NCBI GenBank assembly: GCA_910583605.1
Contig: CAJTXN010000001.1
Location: forward strand, 186,001 to 250,000
DNA: 64,000 nt
Direction: 5' to 3'
From: an uncultured Lachnospiraceae bacterium
Lineage (GTDB): Bacteria > Bacillota > Clostridia > Lachnospirales > Lachnospiraceae
A program made the translations under genes and the position numbers. Shown here in pieces: positions 7,435 through 16,364 of the stretch. The notes beneath the pieces were generated by a model. That model was not told the origin of the DNA and made no database searches. It saw nothing but the letters and a program-made list of their open reading frames with translations. Positions within the stretch are counted from its first letter, which is position 1, and every line of letters starts with the position of its first letter.

Positions 7435-9264
7435 TTATTTCTTAAAAGATGCACGTTTTCGTAAGGTTGGATCCAGAATTTTTTTGCGGATTCGGAGATT
7501 TACAGGGGTAACCTCCAGAAGTTCATCGGTGTCAATAAATTCCAGACACTGCTCCAGACTTAATTCCCGTTTTGGAGATAACTTTAAGGCATCATCGGAG
7601 CCGGATGCACGGGTATTGGTCAGCTGTTTCTTCTTGCAGACATTTACCTCGATATCTTCTGCTTTTCCGGTCTGTCCGATTACCATACCGGAATAAACTT
7701 TTTCACCCGGTCCGATAAATAATGTTCCCCGCTCCTGCGCATTGAATAATCCGTAGGTAATGGATTCTCCGGCTTCAAACGCAATCAGGGAGCCCTGTTT
7801 TCTGTATTGAATGTCGCCTTTGTATGGTCCGTATCCGTTGAAAATGGTATTGATAATACCGTTTCCTTTGGTGTCGGTCATAAATTCTCCGCGATATCCG
7901 ATCAGTCCTCTGGCAGGGATTGAAAATTCCAGTCGTGTATAACCGCCGTTTGCCATGGACATGGAAAGAAGTTCGCCTTTTCGTTCGCTGAGTTTTTGAA
8001 TTACGGTACCGGAAAAATCTTCCGGAACATCTATATAAGCCAATTCCATAGGCTCCAGTTTTTTACCGTTTTCGTCGTTTTTAAAAAGCACTTCCGCTTT
8101 ACTGACTGCAAACTCATATCCTTCCCGTCTCATATTTTCAATCAATACGGATAAATGCAGTTCGCCTCGTCCCGAAACTTTAAAACTTTCAGTCGTATCC
8201 GTTTCTTCCACACGCAGGGAAACATCAGTATTCAGCTCACGGAACAGACGGTCACGCAGATGTCTGGAAGTAACAAATTTTCCTTCCAGGCCGGCCAGCG
8301 GGCTGTCATTTACCATAAAATGCATGGAAATGGTAGGTTCGGATATTTTCTGAAACGGAATGGCTGACGGATGTTCCGGTGAACAGATGGTATCTCCGAT
8401 ATGAATATCTGAAATCCCTGAAATGGCAACAATAGAACCGATTCCTGCCTCGGGAACCTCTACCTTATTTAATCCGTCAAATTCGTACAGTTTGCTGATT
8501 TTTACCCGTTTCTTAAAATCAGGGTCATGGTGATTTACCAGAACCACGTCCTGATTTACTTTCAGTTTTCCGTTGTCCACCTTACCTACGCCGATTCTGC
8601 CTACGTATTCATTATAATCAATGGTGCTGATCAGAACCTGGGTGTCGGCATCCGGGTCGCCTTCCGGAGCCGGAATATATTTTACGATGGTATCAAACAG
8701 CGGCATCATGTTTTTTGGAGTATCGGTAAGTTCCAGAATGGCATGTCCGGCTTTGGCAGAAGCATATACAAACGGACAGTCCAGCTGTTCATCGGAAGCA
8801 TCCAAATCCATAAATAATTCCAGAACTTCATCAATGACTTCGTTGGGACGGGCTTCCGGACGGTCAATTTTATTAATACAGACTATAACCGGAAGGTCTA
8901 ATTCCAGCGCTTTTTTAAGCACAAACTTTGTCTGCGGCATTGCGCCTTCAAATGCATCTACCACCAGAATAACACCGTTTACCATTTTTAAGACACGTTC
9001 CACTTCGCCGCCGAAGTCTGCATGTCCCGGAGTATCTATAATATTAATTTTTATGTCGTTATAATATACGGCTGTATTTTTTGATAAAATGGTAATCCCG
9101 CGTTCCCGTTCGATATCATTGGAATCCATGATACGCTCGGCAACCTCCTGATTTTCCCGGAATGTACCGCTTTGCTTTAATAACTCATCCACCAGTGTTG
9201 TTTTTCCGTGGTCAACATGGGCAATGATTGCTATATTACGTACGTCTTCTCTTTTAATCTTCAT
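7435..9264 (-). CDS. typA: Ribosome-associated GTPase TypA/BipA
   Basis: A 609-residue translational GTPase of the EF-G superfamily, at the family's usual length. GTP-binding motifs are AHVDHGKTTL (G1), the RERGITI switch (G2), DTPGHADFGGEV (G3) and CINKIDRP (G4), all in the first ~135 residues. Further on come the beta-barrel domain, the EF-G-like domains (SGRGELHLSVLIENMRREGYE) and the TypA-specific C-terminal domain. It binds 70S ribosomes and helps 50S assembly and stress adaptation in other bacteria. AAGGA lies about 10 bases before the ATG at 9264. It is monocistronic between the terminator at 7401 and the intergenic region 9265-9555. Confidence 0.97.
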   Translation of the reverse strand: MKIKREDVRNIAIIAHVDHGKTTLVDELLKQSGTFRENQEVAERIMDSNDIERERGITILSKNTAVYYNDIKINIIDTPGHADFGGEVERVLKMVNGVILVVDAFEGAMPQTKFVLKKALELDLPVIVCINKIDRPEARPNEVIDEVLELFMDLDASDEQLDCPFVYASAKAGHAILELTDTPKNMMPLFDTIVKYIPAPEGDPDADTQVLISTIDYNEYVGRIGVGKVDNGKLKVNQDVVLVNHHDPDFKKRVKISKLYEFDGLNKVEVPEAGIGSIVAISGISDIHIGDTICSPEHPSAIPFQKISEPTISMHFMVNDSPLAGLEGKFVTSRHLRDRLFRELNTDVSLRVEETDTTESFKVSGRGELHLSVLIENMRREGYEFAVSKAEVLFKNDENGKKLEPMELAYIDVPEDFSGTVIQKLSERKGELLSMSMANGGYTRLEFSIPARGLIGYRGEFMTDTKGNGIINTIFNGYGPYKGDIQYRKQGSLIAFEAGESITYGLFNAQERGTLFIGPGEKVYSGMVIGQTGKAEDIEVNVCKKKQLTNTRASGSDDALKLSPKRELSLEQCLEFIDTDELLEVTPVNLRIRKKILDPTLRKRASFKK

Positions 9265-9555
9265 TTCGGAGATCCTTCTTTCTATATAAGTAAGTTCACA
9301 ATACCGCTAACAGTTTATCATAATTCTTAAAAAATTCAAGCCAATTGTGTGAAAACTGTCATTTTGCTATATAAAATGCTGAAGAATGGCAGATATATGT
9401 GAAAATTAATAAGAAAAACTGTCAGTTTATGTCGAACGAAATATGCCTCAATTTTGTACAAAGGAATAGAAAAATTTTAAAATATAAGTTAAAATAAAAA
9501 AGGTACAAAAGAAATATAAAATATGGATATGGGAAAAAGAGGTGATTGGGTCAGC

Positions 9556-10221
9556 ATGATAGTAAACAACGAAAAGATTTATGAGTTGACTTATGAAATG
9601 CGAAATAATCTGAACTCTTTGCAGGGACTTATTGATAAGTTAAGTGAAAAAGAGACGGAAAAATCAGAAAAAGATGAATGCATTGAGGCGATGAGAGATT
9701 TCGTGAAAATACTTTTGACAAAGACGGACGATATTACACAGTATTGCAGTAATAACAAGGATACGATTGATAGCTATACAAGAATCAGACCCCAGACAAA
9801 CTTCAGGATGATAAATACGAAAGCTTTGATTGTTGATGATAATGAAATAAATAATTATGTTGTAGCTCAAACCTTAAATAAGTTTGATATCAAAACGGAC
9901 ATTGCTCTGACCGGGGAACGTGCAGTGGAATTGTTTGAAAAAAATGACTATGACATTATTTTAATGGATTATCTGATGCCGCCGGGGATGAATGGAGTTG
10001 AAACGGTTGCAAAAATCCGTTCCATGGGAGAACGGGGAGAACAGCAGCTGATTATTGGTTTAACAGCACATACCGTAAATGAATTTAAAGAAGGGTTGAA
10101 TCGTTACGGTGTTGAATTAATATTATTTAAACCAATTGCTCTTCAGCAGATTCGAGTAATATTACAGCAGGAATTACCACATAAGATAAGACAAGAAGAA
10201 AGAAAAAGTAATATTATGTAG
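9556..10221 (+). CDS. Stand-alone receiver-domain protein with helical N-terminus
   Basis: The C-terminal ~125 residues form a CheY-like receiver: acidic pair in ALIVDDNEINNYV, phospho-acceptor Asp in ILMDYLMPPGMNG, Thr in GLTAHT and Lys in FKPI. No DNA-binding or enzymatic output domain follows; only about 25 charged residues remain. The first ~85 residues are helical (MRNNLNSLQGLIDKL) and could be a remnant of a kinase dimerisation or Hpt-like helix pair, but no phospho-accepting histidine is present there. An in-frame ATG exists at 9523 without a ribosome binding site; 9556 has AGAGGTG about 11 bases upstream, so it is preferred but not certain. Upstream 9265-9555 holds no gene. No cognate kinase is adjacent. 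Confidence 0.8.
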   Translation: MIVNNEKIYELTYEMRNNLNSLQGLIDKLSEKETEKSEKDECIEAMRDFVKILLTKTDDITQYCSNNKDTIDSYTRIRPQTNFRMINTKALIVDDNEINNYVVAQTLNKFDIKTDIALTGERAVELFEKNDYDIILMDYLMPPGMNGVETVAKIRSMGERGEQQLIIGLTAHTVNEFKEGLNRYGVELILFKPIALQQIRVILQQELPHKIRQEERKSNIM

Positions 10222-10260
10222 GAAGTGTTTATGATTAATAACAGGTATAGGGAAAATAAA

Positions 10261-10296
10261 TAAGAGCTTTCTGCCGGGTTTGGCGGGAAGCTCTTA
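10261..10296 (-). terminator. Terminator after tRNA-Thr
   Basis: TAAGAGCTT and AAGCTCTTA form a 9-bp stem with an inner CTGCC/GGCGG pair. On the minus strand it is followed by TTTATTTTCC, eight bases past the tRNA-Thr 3' end. It could also slow transcription from the receiver gene on the other strand. Confidence 0.65.
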
Positions 10297-10303
10297 AAAA
10301 ATA

Positions 10304-10376
10304 AGCTGGAAAAGGGACTTGAACCCTCGACTTACTGATTACGAATCAGTTACTCTGCCAACTGAGTTATTCCAGC
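10304..10376 (-). tRNA. tRNA-Thr (anticodon CGT)
   Basis: The reverse complement folds as a cloverleaf: acceptor GCTGGAA/TTCCAGC, anticodon stem ACTGA/TCAGT around TTCGTAA, and T-arm with GGTTCAAGTCC. The anticodon CGT reads the threonine codon ACG. CCA is not encoded. The base at the discriminator position is T. Confidence 0.95.
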
Positions 10377-10445
10377 ACACGCAGTATATTATATAAAAAA
10401 AATGAAAATAAATCAAGAAAAAAATAAAAAAAAATTAAAAAACAG

Positions 10446-10516
10446 TTGCAATTTCAAAATTCTGTGGTATATTAATACATACATTAAAGACAGTTGTTCG
10501 TCACAGACGGACAACT
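10446..10516 (+). promoter_or_regulatory. Promoter and leader hairpin of asd
   Basis: TTGCAA (10446-10451), a 16-bp spacer and TATATT (10468-10473) form the promoter. Shortly after the expected start, AGTTGTTCGTC (10492-10502) pairs with GACGGACAACT (10506-10516) through an 11-bp stem with a 3-base loop and one G-U. No T-run follows, so this is a 5' mRNA hairpin, not a terminator. The 100 bases between it and asd are too short and lack the motifs for a lysine riboswitch. Confidence 0.5.
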
Positions 10517-10614
10517 AAAATTATACGTAAAGCCGGTGATTCTTTTCCATATTCATAAGAGGAAGTATGTTTTGGTTACAGGTTTACGAACAAACATTAT
10601 ATGAGGTGAATAAA

Positions 10615-11700
10615 ATGAGTCAGAAATTAAGAGTCGGAATTTTAGGTGCAACGGGAATGGTAGGTCAGCGTTTTATCTCGCTGCTGGAAAATCATCCGTG
10701 GTTTGAAGTTGTAACAGTGGCAGCAAGTCCGCGTTCCGCAGGAAAGACATATGAAGAGGCAGTTGGAGGTCGTTGGAAGATGACAACTCCTATGCCGGAA
10801 GGCGTTAAGAAATTAGAAGTTCTTAACGTAAATGAAGTTGAGAAGGTGGCAGCTACTGTAGATTTCGTATTTAGCGCAGTGGATATGACAAAGGACGAGA
10901 TCAAGGCAATTGAAGAAGCTTATGCCAAAACGGAAACACCTGTGGTTTCCAATAACAGTGCACACAGATGGACACCGGACGTACCTATGGTGGTACCGGA
11001 GATCAATCCGGAGCATTTTAAGGTAATAGAATTCCAGAAGAAACGTCTCGGAACCACCAAAGGATTTGTTGCGGTAAAACCAAACTGCTCGATTCAAAGT
11101 TATGCACCGGTACTTACTGCATGGAAGGAATTTGAACCATATGAAGTAGTGGCAACCACTTATCAGGCAATATCCGGTGCGGGAAAGACATTTAAGGACT
11201 GGCCGGAAATGGAAGGAAATATCATTCCGTATATCGGCGGAGAAGAAGAAAAGAGCGAACAGGAACCGTTGAGACTGTGGGGTAACATTGAGGACGGTGT
11301 GATTAAGAAAGCAGAATGTCCGGTGATAACCACCCAGTGTATCCGTGTTCCGGTGTTAAACGGCCACACGGCAGCAGTTTTTGTAAAGTTTAAGAAAAAA
11401 CCGACCAAAGAACAGCTGATTGAAAAATTAAAGGCATTCAGCGGTCTTCCGCAGGAATTACAGCTTCCGAGCGCACCGAAGCAGTTTATCCGGTATCTGG
11501 AGGAGGATAACCGTCCGCAGGTAGCTCTGGACGTGGATTATGAAAACGGAATGGGTGTTTCTGTGGGACGTCTGAGAGAGGATACCGTTTATGACTATAA
11601 GTTTGTGGGATTATCCCATAATACAGTCAGAGGCGCTGCAGGCGGAGCCGTACTGTGTGCGGAACTTCTTAAGGCACAGGGATATATTCAGGCGAAATAA
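10615..11700 (+). CDS. asd: Aspartate-semialdehyde dehydrogenase
   Basis: 361 residues; converts 4-aspartyl phosphate + NADPH to aspartate semialdehyde, the branch point to lysine/diaminopimelate, threonine and methionine. The NADP-binding GILGATGMVGQRF is at the N-terminus and the catalytic cysteine lies in KPNCSIQSY. Sequence flavour (long form, AISGAGKTF) is that of the archaeal/fungal-type Asd found in many Clostridia. The start at 10615 has GAGGTG 6-7 bases upstream; the longer frame from 10567 lacks one. In this genome the product may also feed the carboxyspermidine route encoded at 32.7-35.3 kb, since CASDH uses aspartate semialdehyde. It stands alone before the pheST promoter. Confidence 0.96.
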   Translation: MSQKLRVGILGATGMVGQRFISLLENHPWFEVVTVAASPRSAGKTYEEAVGGRWKMTTPMPEGVKKLEVLNVNEVEKVAATVDFVFSAVDMTKDEIKAIEEAYAKTETPVVSNNSAHRWTPDVPMVVPEINPEHFKVIEFQKKRLGTTKGFVAVKPNCSIQSYAPVLTAWKEFEPYEVVATTYQAISGAGKTFKDWPEMEGNIIPYIGGEEEKSEQEPLRLWGNIEDGVIKKAECPVITTQCIRVPVLNGHTAAVFVKFKKKPTKEQLIEKLKAFSGLPQELQLPSAPKQFIRYLEEDNRPQVALDVDYENGMGVSVGRLREDTVYDYKFVGLSHNTVRGAAGGAVLCAELLKAQGYIQAK

Positions 11701-11707
11701 TAATAAC

Positions 11708-11736
11708 TTGACAATGATTTCTCATTGTGCTAGAAT
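11708..11736 (+). promoter_or_regulatory. Strong promoter of the pheST T-box operon
   Basis: A perfect TTGACA (11708-11713), a 17-bp spacer and TAGAAT (11731-11736), eight bases after the asd stop. Confidence 0.85.
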
Positions 11737-11742
11737 CGCCTT

Positions 11743-12040
11743 AGTTTAATAATAAAGCAATGAAGGTGCATAGTAAGCCGATAAACAAATGCCATACAGG
11801 AAATAAGCGTCACTGACTGAGAGCGCTTGTGGATATTGGAAGCTGAATTTCACACCGGAGCTTCATCTTTGAAAGAAGAAATACGATTAGAAGATGACGT
11901 ATGTGCGCGTTAAGCATATTGAGAGCCGGTATTATTTTGACAATGGTTTTCCGTTGTTTGAAGTGATATGTCGGAATGTGGGTGGTACCGCGGAAGATTT
12001 CGTCCCAGTTCAGGTTTTTACCTGACTGGGATTTTTTTTT
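11743..12040 (+). promoter_or_regulatory. T-box leader, phenylalanine-specific
   Basis: A ~300-nt leader ends in the conserved T-box sequence GGGTGGTACCGCGG (11980-11993), followed by the terminator hairpin at 12004-12040. In stem I the likely specifier is TTC (in GCTGAATTTCACACC), the phenylalanine codon, and is followed by a purine as usual. Uncharged tRNA-Phe would pair with the specifier and the T-box bulge, favour the antiterminator and allow pheST transcription. Specifier and downstream genes agree. The specifier position was read by eye from the surrounding pattern. Confidence 0.93.
12004..12040 (+). terminator. T-box-controlled terminator of pheST
   Basis: CCCAGTTCAGG pairs with CCTGACTGGG around TTTTTA and is followed by nine T residues. 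It competes with the T-box antiterminator. Confidence 0.92.
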
Positions 12041-12072
12041 GCAGCATCATAAAAAATGGAGGTTTATTATCT

Positions 12073-13092
12073 ATGAAAGAAAAATTAGAAAAAATCAGGC
12101 AGGAGGCATTGGCTAAAATTGCGGAGACCAATGCACTGGATAAGCTGAATGATATCAGAGTGTCTTATCTGGGCAAAAAAGGAGAATTAACGGAAGTATT
12201 AAAGGGAATGAAAGATGTGGCGGCAGAGGAACGTCCGAAGGTGGGTCAGCTTGTAAATGACACCAGAAATATAATAGAAGAGAAACTGGAGGAAATGAAG
12301 TCGAAACTGGCAGCCGCAGCAAGAGAAAAGCAGCTTCGGGAAGAAGTCATCGATGTTACGCTTCCGGCCAAGAAAAATAATGTGGGACACCGGCATCCGA
12401 ATTCCATTGCATTGGAAGAAGTACAGCGTATTTTCGTCGGCATGGGTTATGAAGTCGTAGAGGGACCGGAGGTAGAATATGACTATTATAACTTCGAAGC
12501 ATTAAATATTCCAGCCAATCATCCGGCAAAAGATGAGCAGGATACTTTTTACATTAATGATAAAATGCTGCTCCGATCCCAGACGTCACCGGTTCAGGTC
12601 AGGGAGATGGAAAAAGGAAAGCTGCCGATTCGAATGATTGCTCCGGGACGGGTATTCCGTGCGGATGAAGTGGATGCCACTCATTCCCCGTCCTTCCATC
12701 AGATTGAGGGGCTTGTTATTGATAAAAATATAACTTTTTCGGATTTAAAGGGAACACTGGCCCAGTTTGCACAGGAACTGTTCGGTGAAAATACAAAGGT
12801 GAAATTCCGTCCTCATCATTTTCCGTTTACGGAACCAAGTGCGGAAGTGGATGTAACCTGTTTTAAATGTGGCGGAAAAGGCTGCAGAATGTGTAAAGGT
12901 TCCGGATGGATCGAAATCCTTGGATGCGGAATGGTACATCCGAATGTTCTGAGAATGAGCGGCATTGATCCGGAGGAATATTCCGGTTTTGCATTCGGTA
13001 TGGGTCTGGAGCGGATTGCATTATTAAAATATGAAATCGATGATATGAGATTATTATATGAAAACGATACAAGATTTTTAAAACAGTTTTAA
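12073..13092 (+). CDS. pheS: Phenylalanyl-tRNA synthetase alpha subunit
   Basis: 339 residues; catalytic subunit of the alpha2-beta2 enzyme charging tRNA-Phe. An N-terminal coiled coil (~residues 1-85) binds tRNA. The class II motifs follow, including motif 2 RVFRADEVDATHSPSFHQIEGLV and the motif 3 region GFAFGMGLERIALLKY. A CxxC...CxxC knob (CFKCGGKGCRMCKGSGW) is present, as in many Firmicute PheS. The longer frame from 11968 runs back through the T-box and is not real; the ATG at 12073 has GGAGG 10 bases upstream. It is co-transcribed with pheT 39 bases downstream and controlled by the T-box. Confidence 0.98.
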   Translation: MKEKLEKIRQEALAKIAETNALDKLNDIRVSYLGKKGELTEVLKGMKDVAAEERPKVGQLVNDTRNIIEEKLEEMKSKLAAAAREKQLREEVIDVTLPAKKNNVGHRHPNSIALEEVQRIFVGMGYEVVEGPEVEYDYYNFEALNIPANHPAKDEQDTFYINDKMLLRSQTSPVQVREMEKGKLPIRMIAPGRVFRADEVDATHSPSFHQIEGLVIDKNITFSDLKGTLAQFAQELFGENTKVKFRPHHFPFTEPSAEVDVTCFKCGGKGCRMCKGSGWIEILGCGMVHPNVLRMSGIDPEEYSGFAFGMGLERIALLKYEIDDMRLLYENDTRFLKQF

Positions 13093-13131
13093 AGCTGAAA
13101 GAAATAATAAAGCAGAAAGGAATCGATAGAT

Positions 13132-15549
13132 ATGAATACACCATTGTCATGGATTAAAACATATGTTCCAGAACTGGACTGTTCCTCACAGGAATATACA
13201 GATGCAATGACTTTGTCAGGAACGAAGGTAGAAGGATATAAAGAGCTGGATGCGGATTTGGATAAAATTGTAGTAGGGCAGATTGAGCGGATAGAAAAAC
13301 ATCCGGATGCAGATAAACTGGTGGTTTGTCAGGTGAATGTGGGTACGGAAACCGTTCAGATCGTTACAGGAGCCTCCAATGTGGAAGAAGGTCAGAAGAT
13401 ACCTGTAGTACTGGACGGCGGAAGAGTGGCCGGCGGACATGACGGCAGCAGGACGCCGGGCGGCATTAAGATTAAGAAAGGCAAGTTAAGAGGCGTTCCG
13501 TCAGCCGGAATGATGTGTTCCATTGAAGAACTGGGTTCTGACAGGGAAATGTATCCGGATGCACCGGAGGATGGAATTTATATTTTAAAAGAAGATTCCG
13601 TCGTAGGCAGTGATGCCGTGGAATTACTGGGACTGCATGATACGGTTTTTGAATATGAGATTACATCCAATCGTGTGGACTGTTTCAGCGTGCTGGGAAT
13701 TGCCAGAGAAGCGGCAGCTACCTTCCGGAAGCCGTTTCTACCACCGATTGTAGAAGTGAAGGCTAATGGGGAAGATGTCAATGACTATATATCCGTTCAG
13801 GTGGAAGATAAAGATTTGTGCAAACGTTATTGTGCAAGAGTCGTTAAAAATGTAAAGATCGAACCGTCGCCGGAATGGATGCAGAGAAGACTGGCAGCCT
13901 GCGGTATTCGTCCGATTAACAATCTGGTAGATATTACGAATTATGTAATGGAAGAGTACGGACAGCCGATGCATGCTTTTGATCTGGCGACTCTGGCCGG
14001 TCGAAAGATTGTGGTAAAACGTGCATCGGAAGGAGATACCTTTGTTACTCTGGACGGACAGGAACGGAAACTGGATCAAAATATTCTGATGATAAATGAT
14101 GCGGAAAAACCGGTAGGAATTGCCGGAATCATGGGCGGAGAAAATTCAAAGATAACCGATGATGTAAAAGATATGGTATTTGAAGCTGCCTGCTTTGACG
14201 GTACCAATATCCGTTTATCTGCTAAGAGACTGGGACTCAGAACCGATGCTTCCGGTAAATTTGAAAAGGGACTGGACCCCAATAATGCATTGGAAGCCAT
14301 AAACCGTGCCTGCCAGCTGATTGAAATGCTTGGAGCCGGAGAAGTGGTTGGTGGTGTTGTGGATATTTATGATGAAGTCCGCCAGCCAAAACGGATATCC
14401 TTTGAGCCGGAAAAGATGAACCGTCTGCTGGGAACCGGCATCGGCAGCGGACAGATGCTGGATTATTTTAAAACCATCGGACTGGAATATGACGAAAGTT
14501 CCAATGAGGTGGTGGTACCAACTTTCCGTCAGGATTTGGAATGTATGGCAGACCTTGCGGAAGAAGTGGCCAGATTTTACGGATATGATAATATTCCGTC
14601 TTCTCTCCCGCAGGGAGAAGCCACTGCCGGAAAGTTATCCTATAAACTCCGAATTGAAGGAATTGCCAAGGATATTGCGGAATTCTGCGGTTTCAGTCAG
14701 GGGATGACCTATTCATTTGAAAGTCCGAAGGTATTTGATAAATTATTACTGCCGGAGGACAGCAGTCTTCGGCAGACCGTGGATATATTAAATCCGCTGG
14801 GTGAGGATTTCAGCATTATGCGGACTACAACATTAAACGGAATGCTGACATCTCTGTCAACCAATTATAACAGAAGAAATAAAAATGTAAGATTATATGA
14901 GCTGGGAAATGTTTATCTGCCAAAGGCCGTTCCGGTGACGGAACTTCCGGACGAGCGGATGCAGTTTACCCTTGGAATGTACGGAGACGGAGATTTCTAT
15001 ACCATGAAGGGTGTTGTGGAAGAATTTCTGGAAAAAGTCGGTATGAAAAAAATTGTACGCTATGATAAAGATGCCGGAAAGCCGTTTCTTCATCCGGGCC
15101 GTCAGGCAAATATCCTGTATGCCGGAGAAGTCATCGGATATCTGGGAGAGGTTCATCCGCAGGTTCTGGATAACTATAATATCGGCGACCGGGCATATAT
15201 TGCAATTCTGGATATGCCGACGATTTATGATAAGACCACCTTTGACAGAAAATACGAGGGTATAGCCAAATATCCTGCGGTATCCCGGGATATCAGCATG
15301 ATCATGCCAAAATCCCTGCAGGTGGGAGATGTAGAGGAAGTTATCCGCAAAAAAGGCGGCAGCCTGCTGGAAAGTTATCAGCTTTTTGATATCTATGAAG
15401 GTGCACAGATTCAGATGGGATATAAGTCCGTAGCATATTCCATCGTATTCCGGGCAAAAGACCATACATTAGAGGAAAAAGAAGTTTCGGAAATAATGGA
15501 TAAAATACTGGGTGCCCTGGAAACCATGGATATTGAGTTACGGGCATAG
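13132..15549 (+). CDS. pheT: Phenylalanyl-tRNA synthetase beta subunit
   Basis: 805 residues, the full family length. Domains in order: the EMAP-like tRNA-binding domain (about 40-150), the B3/B4 editing region (about 205-380), B5 (about 405-475), the class II-like core (about 480-680) and the C-terminal anticodon-binding FDX-ACB domain (about 710-805, from YPAVSRDISMI). B3/B4 hydrolyses Tyr-tRNA-Phe; PheS supplies the active site. AAAGGA precedes the ATG. A long imperfect hairpin follows at 15612. Confidence 0.98.
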   Translation: MNTPLSWIKTYVPELDCSSQEYTDAMTLSGTKVEGYKELDADLDKIVVGQIERIEKHPDADKLVVCQVNVGTETVQIVTGASNVEEGQKIPVVLDGGRVAGGHDGSRTPGGIKIKKGKLRGVPSAGMMCSIEELGSDREMYPDAPEDGIYILKEDSVVGSDAVELLGLHDTVFEYEITSNRVDCFSVLGIAREAAATFRKPFLPPIVEVKANGEDVNDYISVQVEDKDLCKRYCARVVKNVKIEPSPEWMQRRLAACGIRPINNLVDITNYVMEEYGQPMHAFDLATLAGRKIVVKRASEGDTFVTLDGQERKLDQNILMINDAEKPVGIAGIMGGENSKITDDVKDMVFEAACFDGTNIRLSAKRLGLRTDASGKFEKGLDPNNALEAINRACQLIEMLGAGEVVGGVVDIYDEVRQPKRISFEPEKMNRLLGTGIGSGQMLDYFKTIGLEYDESSNEVVVPTFRQDLECMADLAEEVARFYGYDNIPSSLPQGEATAGKLSYKLRIEGIAKDIAEFCGFSQGMTYSFESPKVFDKLLLPEDSSLRQTVDILNPLGEDFSIMRTTTLNGMLTSLSTNYNRRNKNVRLYELGNVYLPKAVPVTELPDERMQFTLGMYGDGDFYTMKGVVEEFLEKVGMKKIVRYDKDAGKPFLHPGRQANILYAGEVIGYLGEVHPQVLDNYNIGDRAYIAILDMPTIYDKTTFDRKYEGIAKYPAVSRDISMIMPKSLQVGDVEEVIRKKGGSLLESYQLFDIYEGAQIQMGYKSVAYSIVFRAKDHTLEEKEVSEIMDKILGALETMDIELRA

Positions 15550-15611
15550 TAAAAACAAATAAAAAACAGTTGTAATTGCGGAATAAACAGCATAAAATAG
15601 CATAAGAAAAT

Positions 15612-15657
15612 AAGTAAGCATGATGATTATCACAACCGGATATCATGATGCTTGCTT
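15612..15657. terminator. Long hairpin after pheT (possible terminator)
   Basis: AAGTAAGCATGATGAT and ATCATGATGCTTGCTT pair over 16 positions with one mismatch and one G-U, across a 14-base loop. The downstream tail GTTGTTCC is only weakly T-rich, so terminator function is uncertain. Confidence 0.45.
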
Positions 15658-15726
15658 GTTGTTCCGGCCGGGTGTCCGGTCTGTGCCGTTTTCCGGCTAT
15701 AAGAATAGAAAATGGAGGAATGTGAC

Positions 15727-16233
15727 ATGAGTTTTCGGGAAATATCCGCAGAACAGTTAAAAGAAAATACATTTGATATGATTGGAAAGAAATGGATGCT
15801 CGTGACTGCGGGAAATAAAGAAAAAGTAAATACAATGACTGCTTCCTGGGGGGGACTTGGCGTTATGTGGGGAAAAAACGTAGCCTTTATCGTAATCCGT
15901 CCCACCAGGTATACAAAGGAATTTATAGACAGAGAAGAAACATTGTCCCTGTCATTTTACGGAGAGGAATATAAAAAGACATTATCTTATCTGGGTACGG
16001 TATCCGGCCGGGAGGAAGATAAAATTGCAAACGCCGGCTTAACCGTGGAATTTGCGGAGGAAACCCCGTATTTTCGTGAAGCATCGGTTGTTATGAAAGT
16101 GAAAAAATTATATGCACAGGAGATGAATCCGGGATGTATGCTGGATGCTTCCATAGATGAGAAATGGTATCCGGCAAAAGATTATCATACAATGTATATT
16201 TGTGAAGTGGAAAAGGTACTGATAAAAGAGTAA
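15727..16233 (+). CDS. Flavin reductase-like domain protein
   Basis: 168 residues matching the FMN-binding split-barrel (flavin_Reduct) family: the N-terminal KWMLVTAGNKEKVNTMTASWGG segment, VIRPTRYTKEFID and LGTVSGREEDKI are the recurring positions. Relatives bind FMN and act as flavin reductases, or are small flavoproteins of unknown substrate. The ATG at 15727 has GGAGG 7 bases upstream and is preferred over the in-frame ATG at 15712, which overlaps that site. It appears monocistronic. The true electron acceptor cannot be deduced. Confidence 0.85.
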   Translation: MSFREISAEQLKENTFDMIGKKWMLVTAGNKEKVNTMTASWGGLGVMWGKNVAFIVIRPTRYTKEFIDREETLSLSFYGEEYKKTLSYLGTVSGREEDKIANAGLTVEFAEETPYFREASVVMKVKKLYAQEMNPGCMLDASIDEKWYPAKDYHTMYICEVEKVLIKE

Positions 16234-16364
16234 TTTTACAAAAAATTTGCGGCGGACTGGTTGAAATAATTAAAAGAAATGATTATTATGGAGTAGGTCG
16301 AATGGTTGCTTATAGTGAAAGATAAAATATCTTTATGACAAGATAGCAAATTGGAGGTTGACAT

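Noticed and set aside
8621..9064. Plus-strand 147-codon frame within typA
   Set aside because: It lies wholly antisense to a highly conserved gene; composition mirrors typA codons.
10474..10614. Lysine riboswitch before asd
   Set aside because: The leader is only about 140 nt and contains a single simple hairpin; the lysine riboswitch core motifs are absent.
11968..12072. Upstream in-frame extension of pheS
   Set aside because: It runs through the T-box and terminator hairpin and lacks a ribosome binding site; the family start is at 12073.
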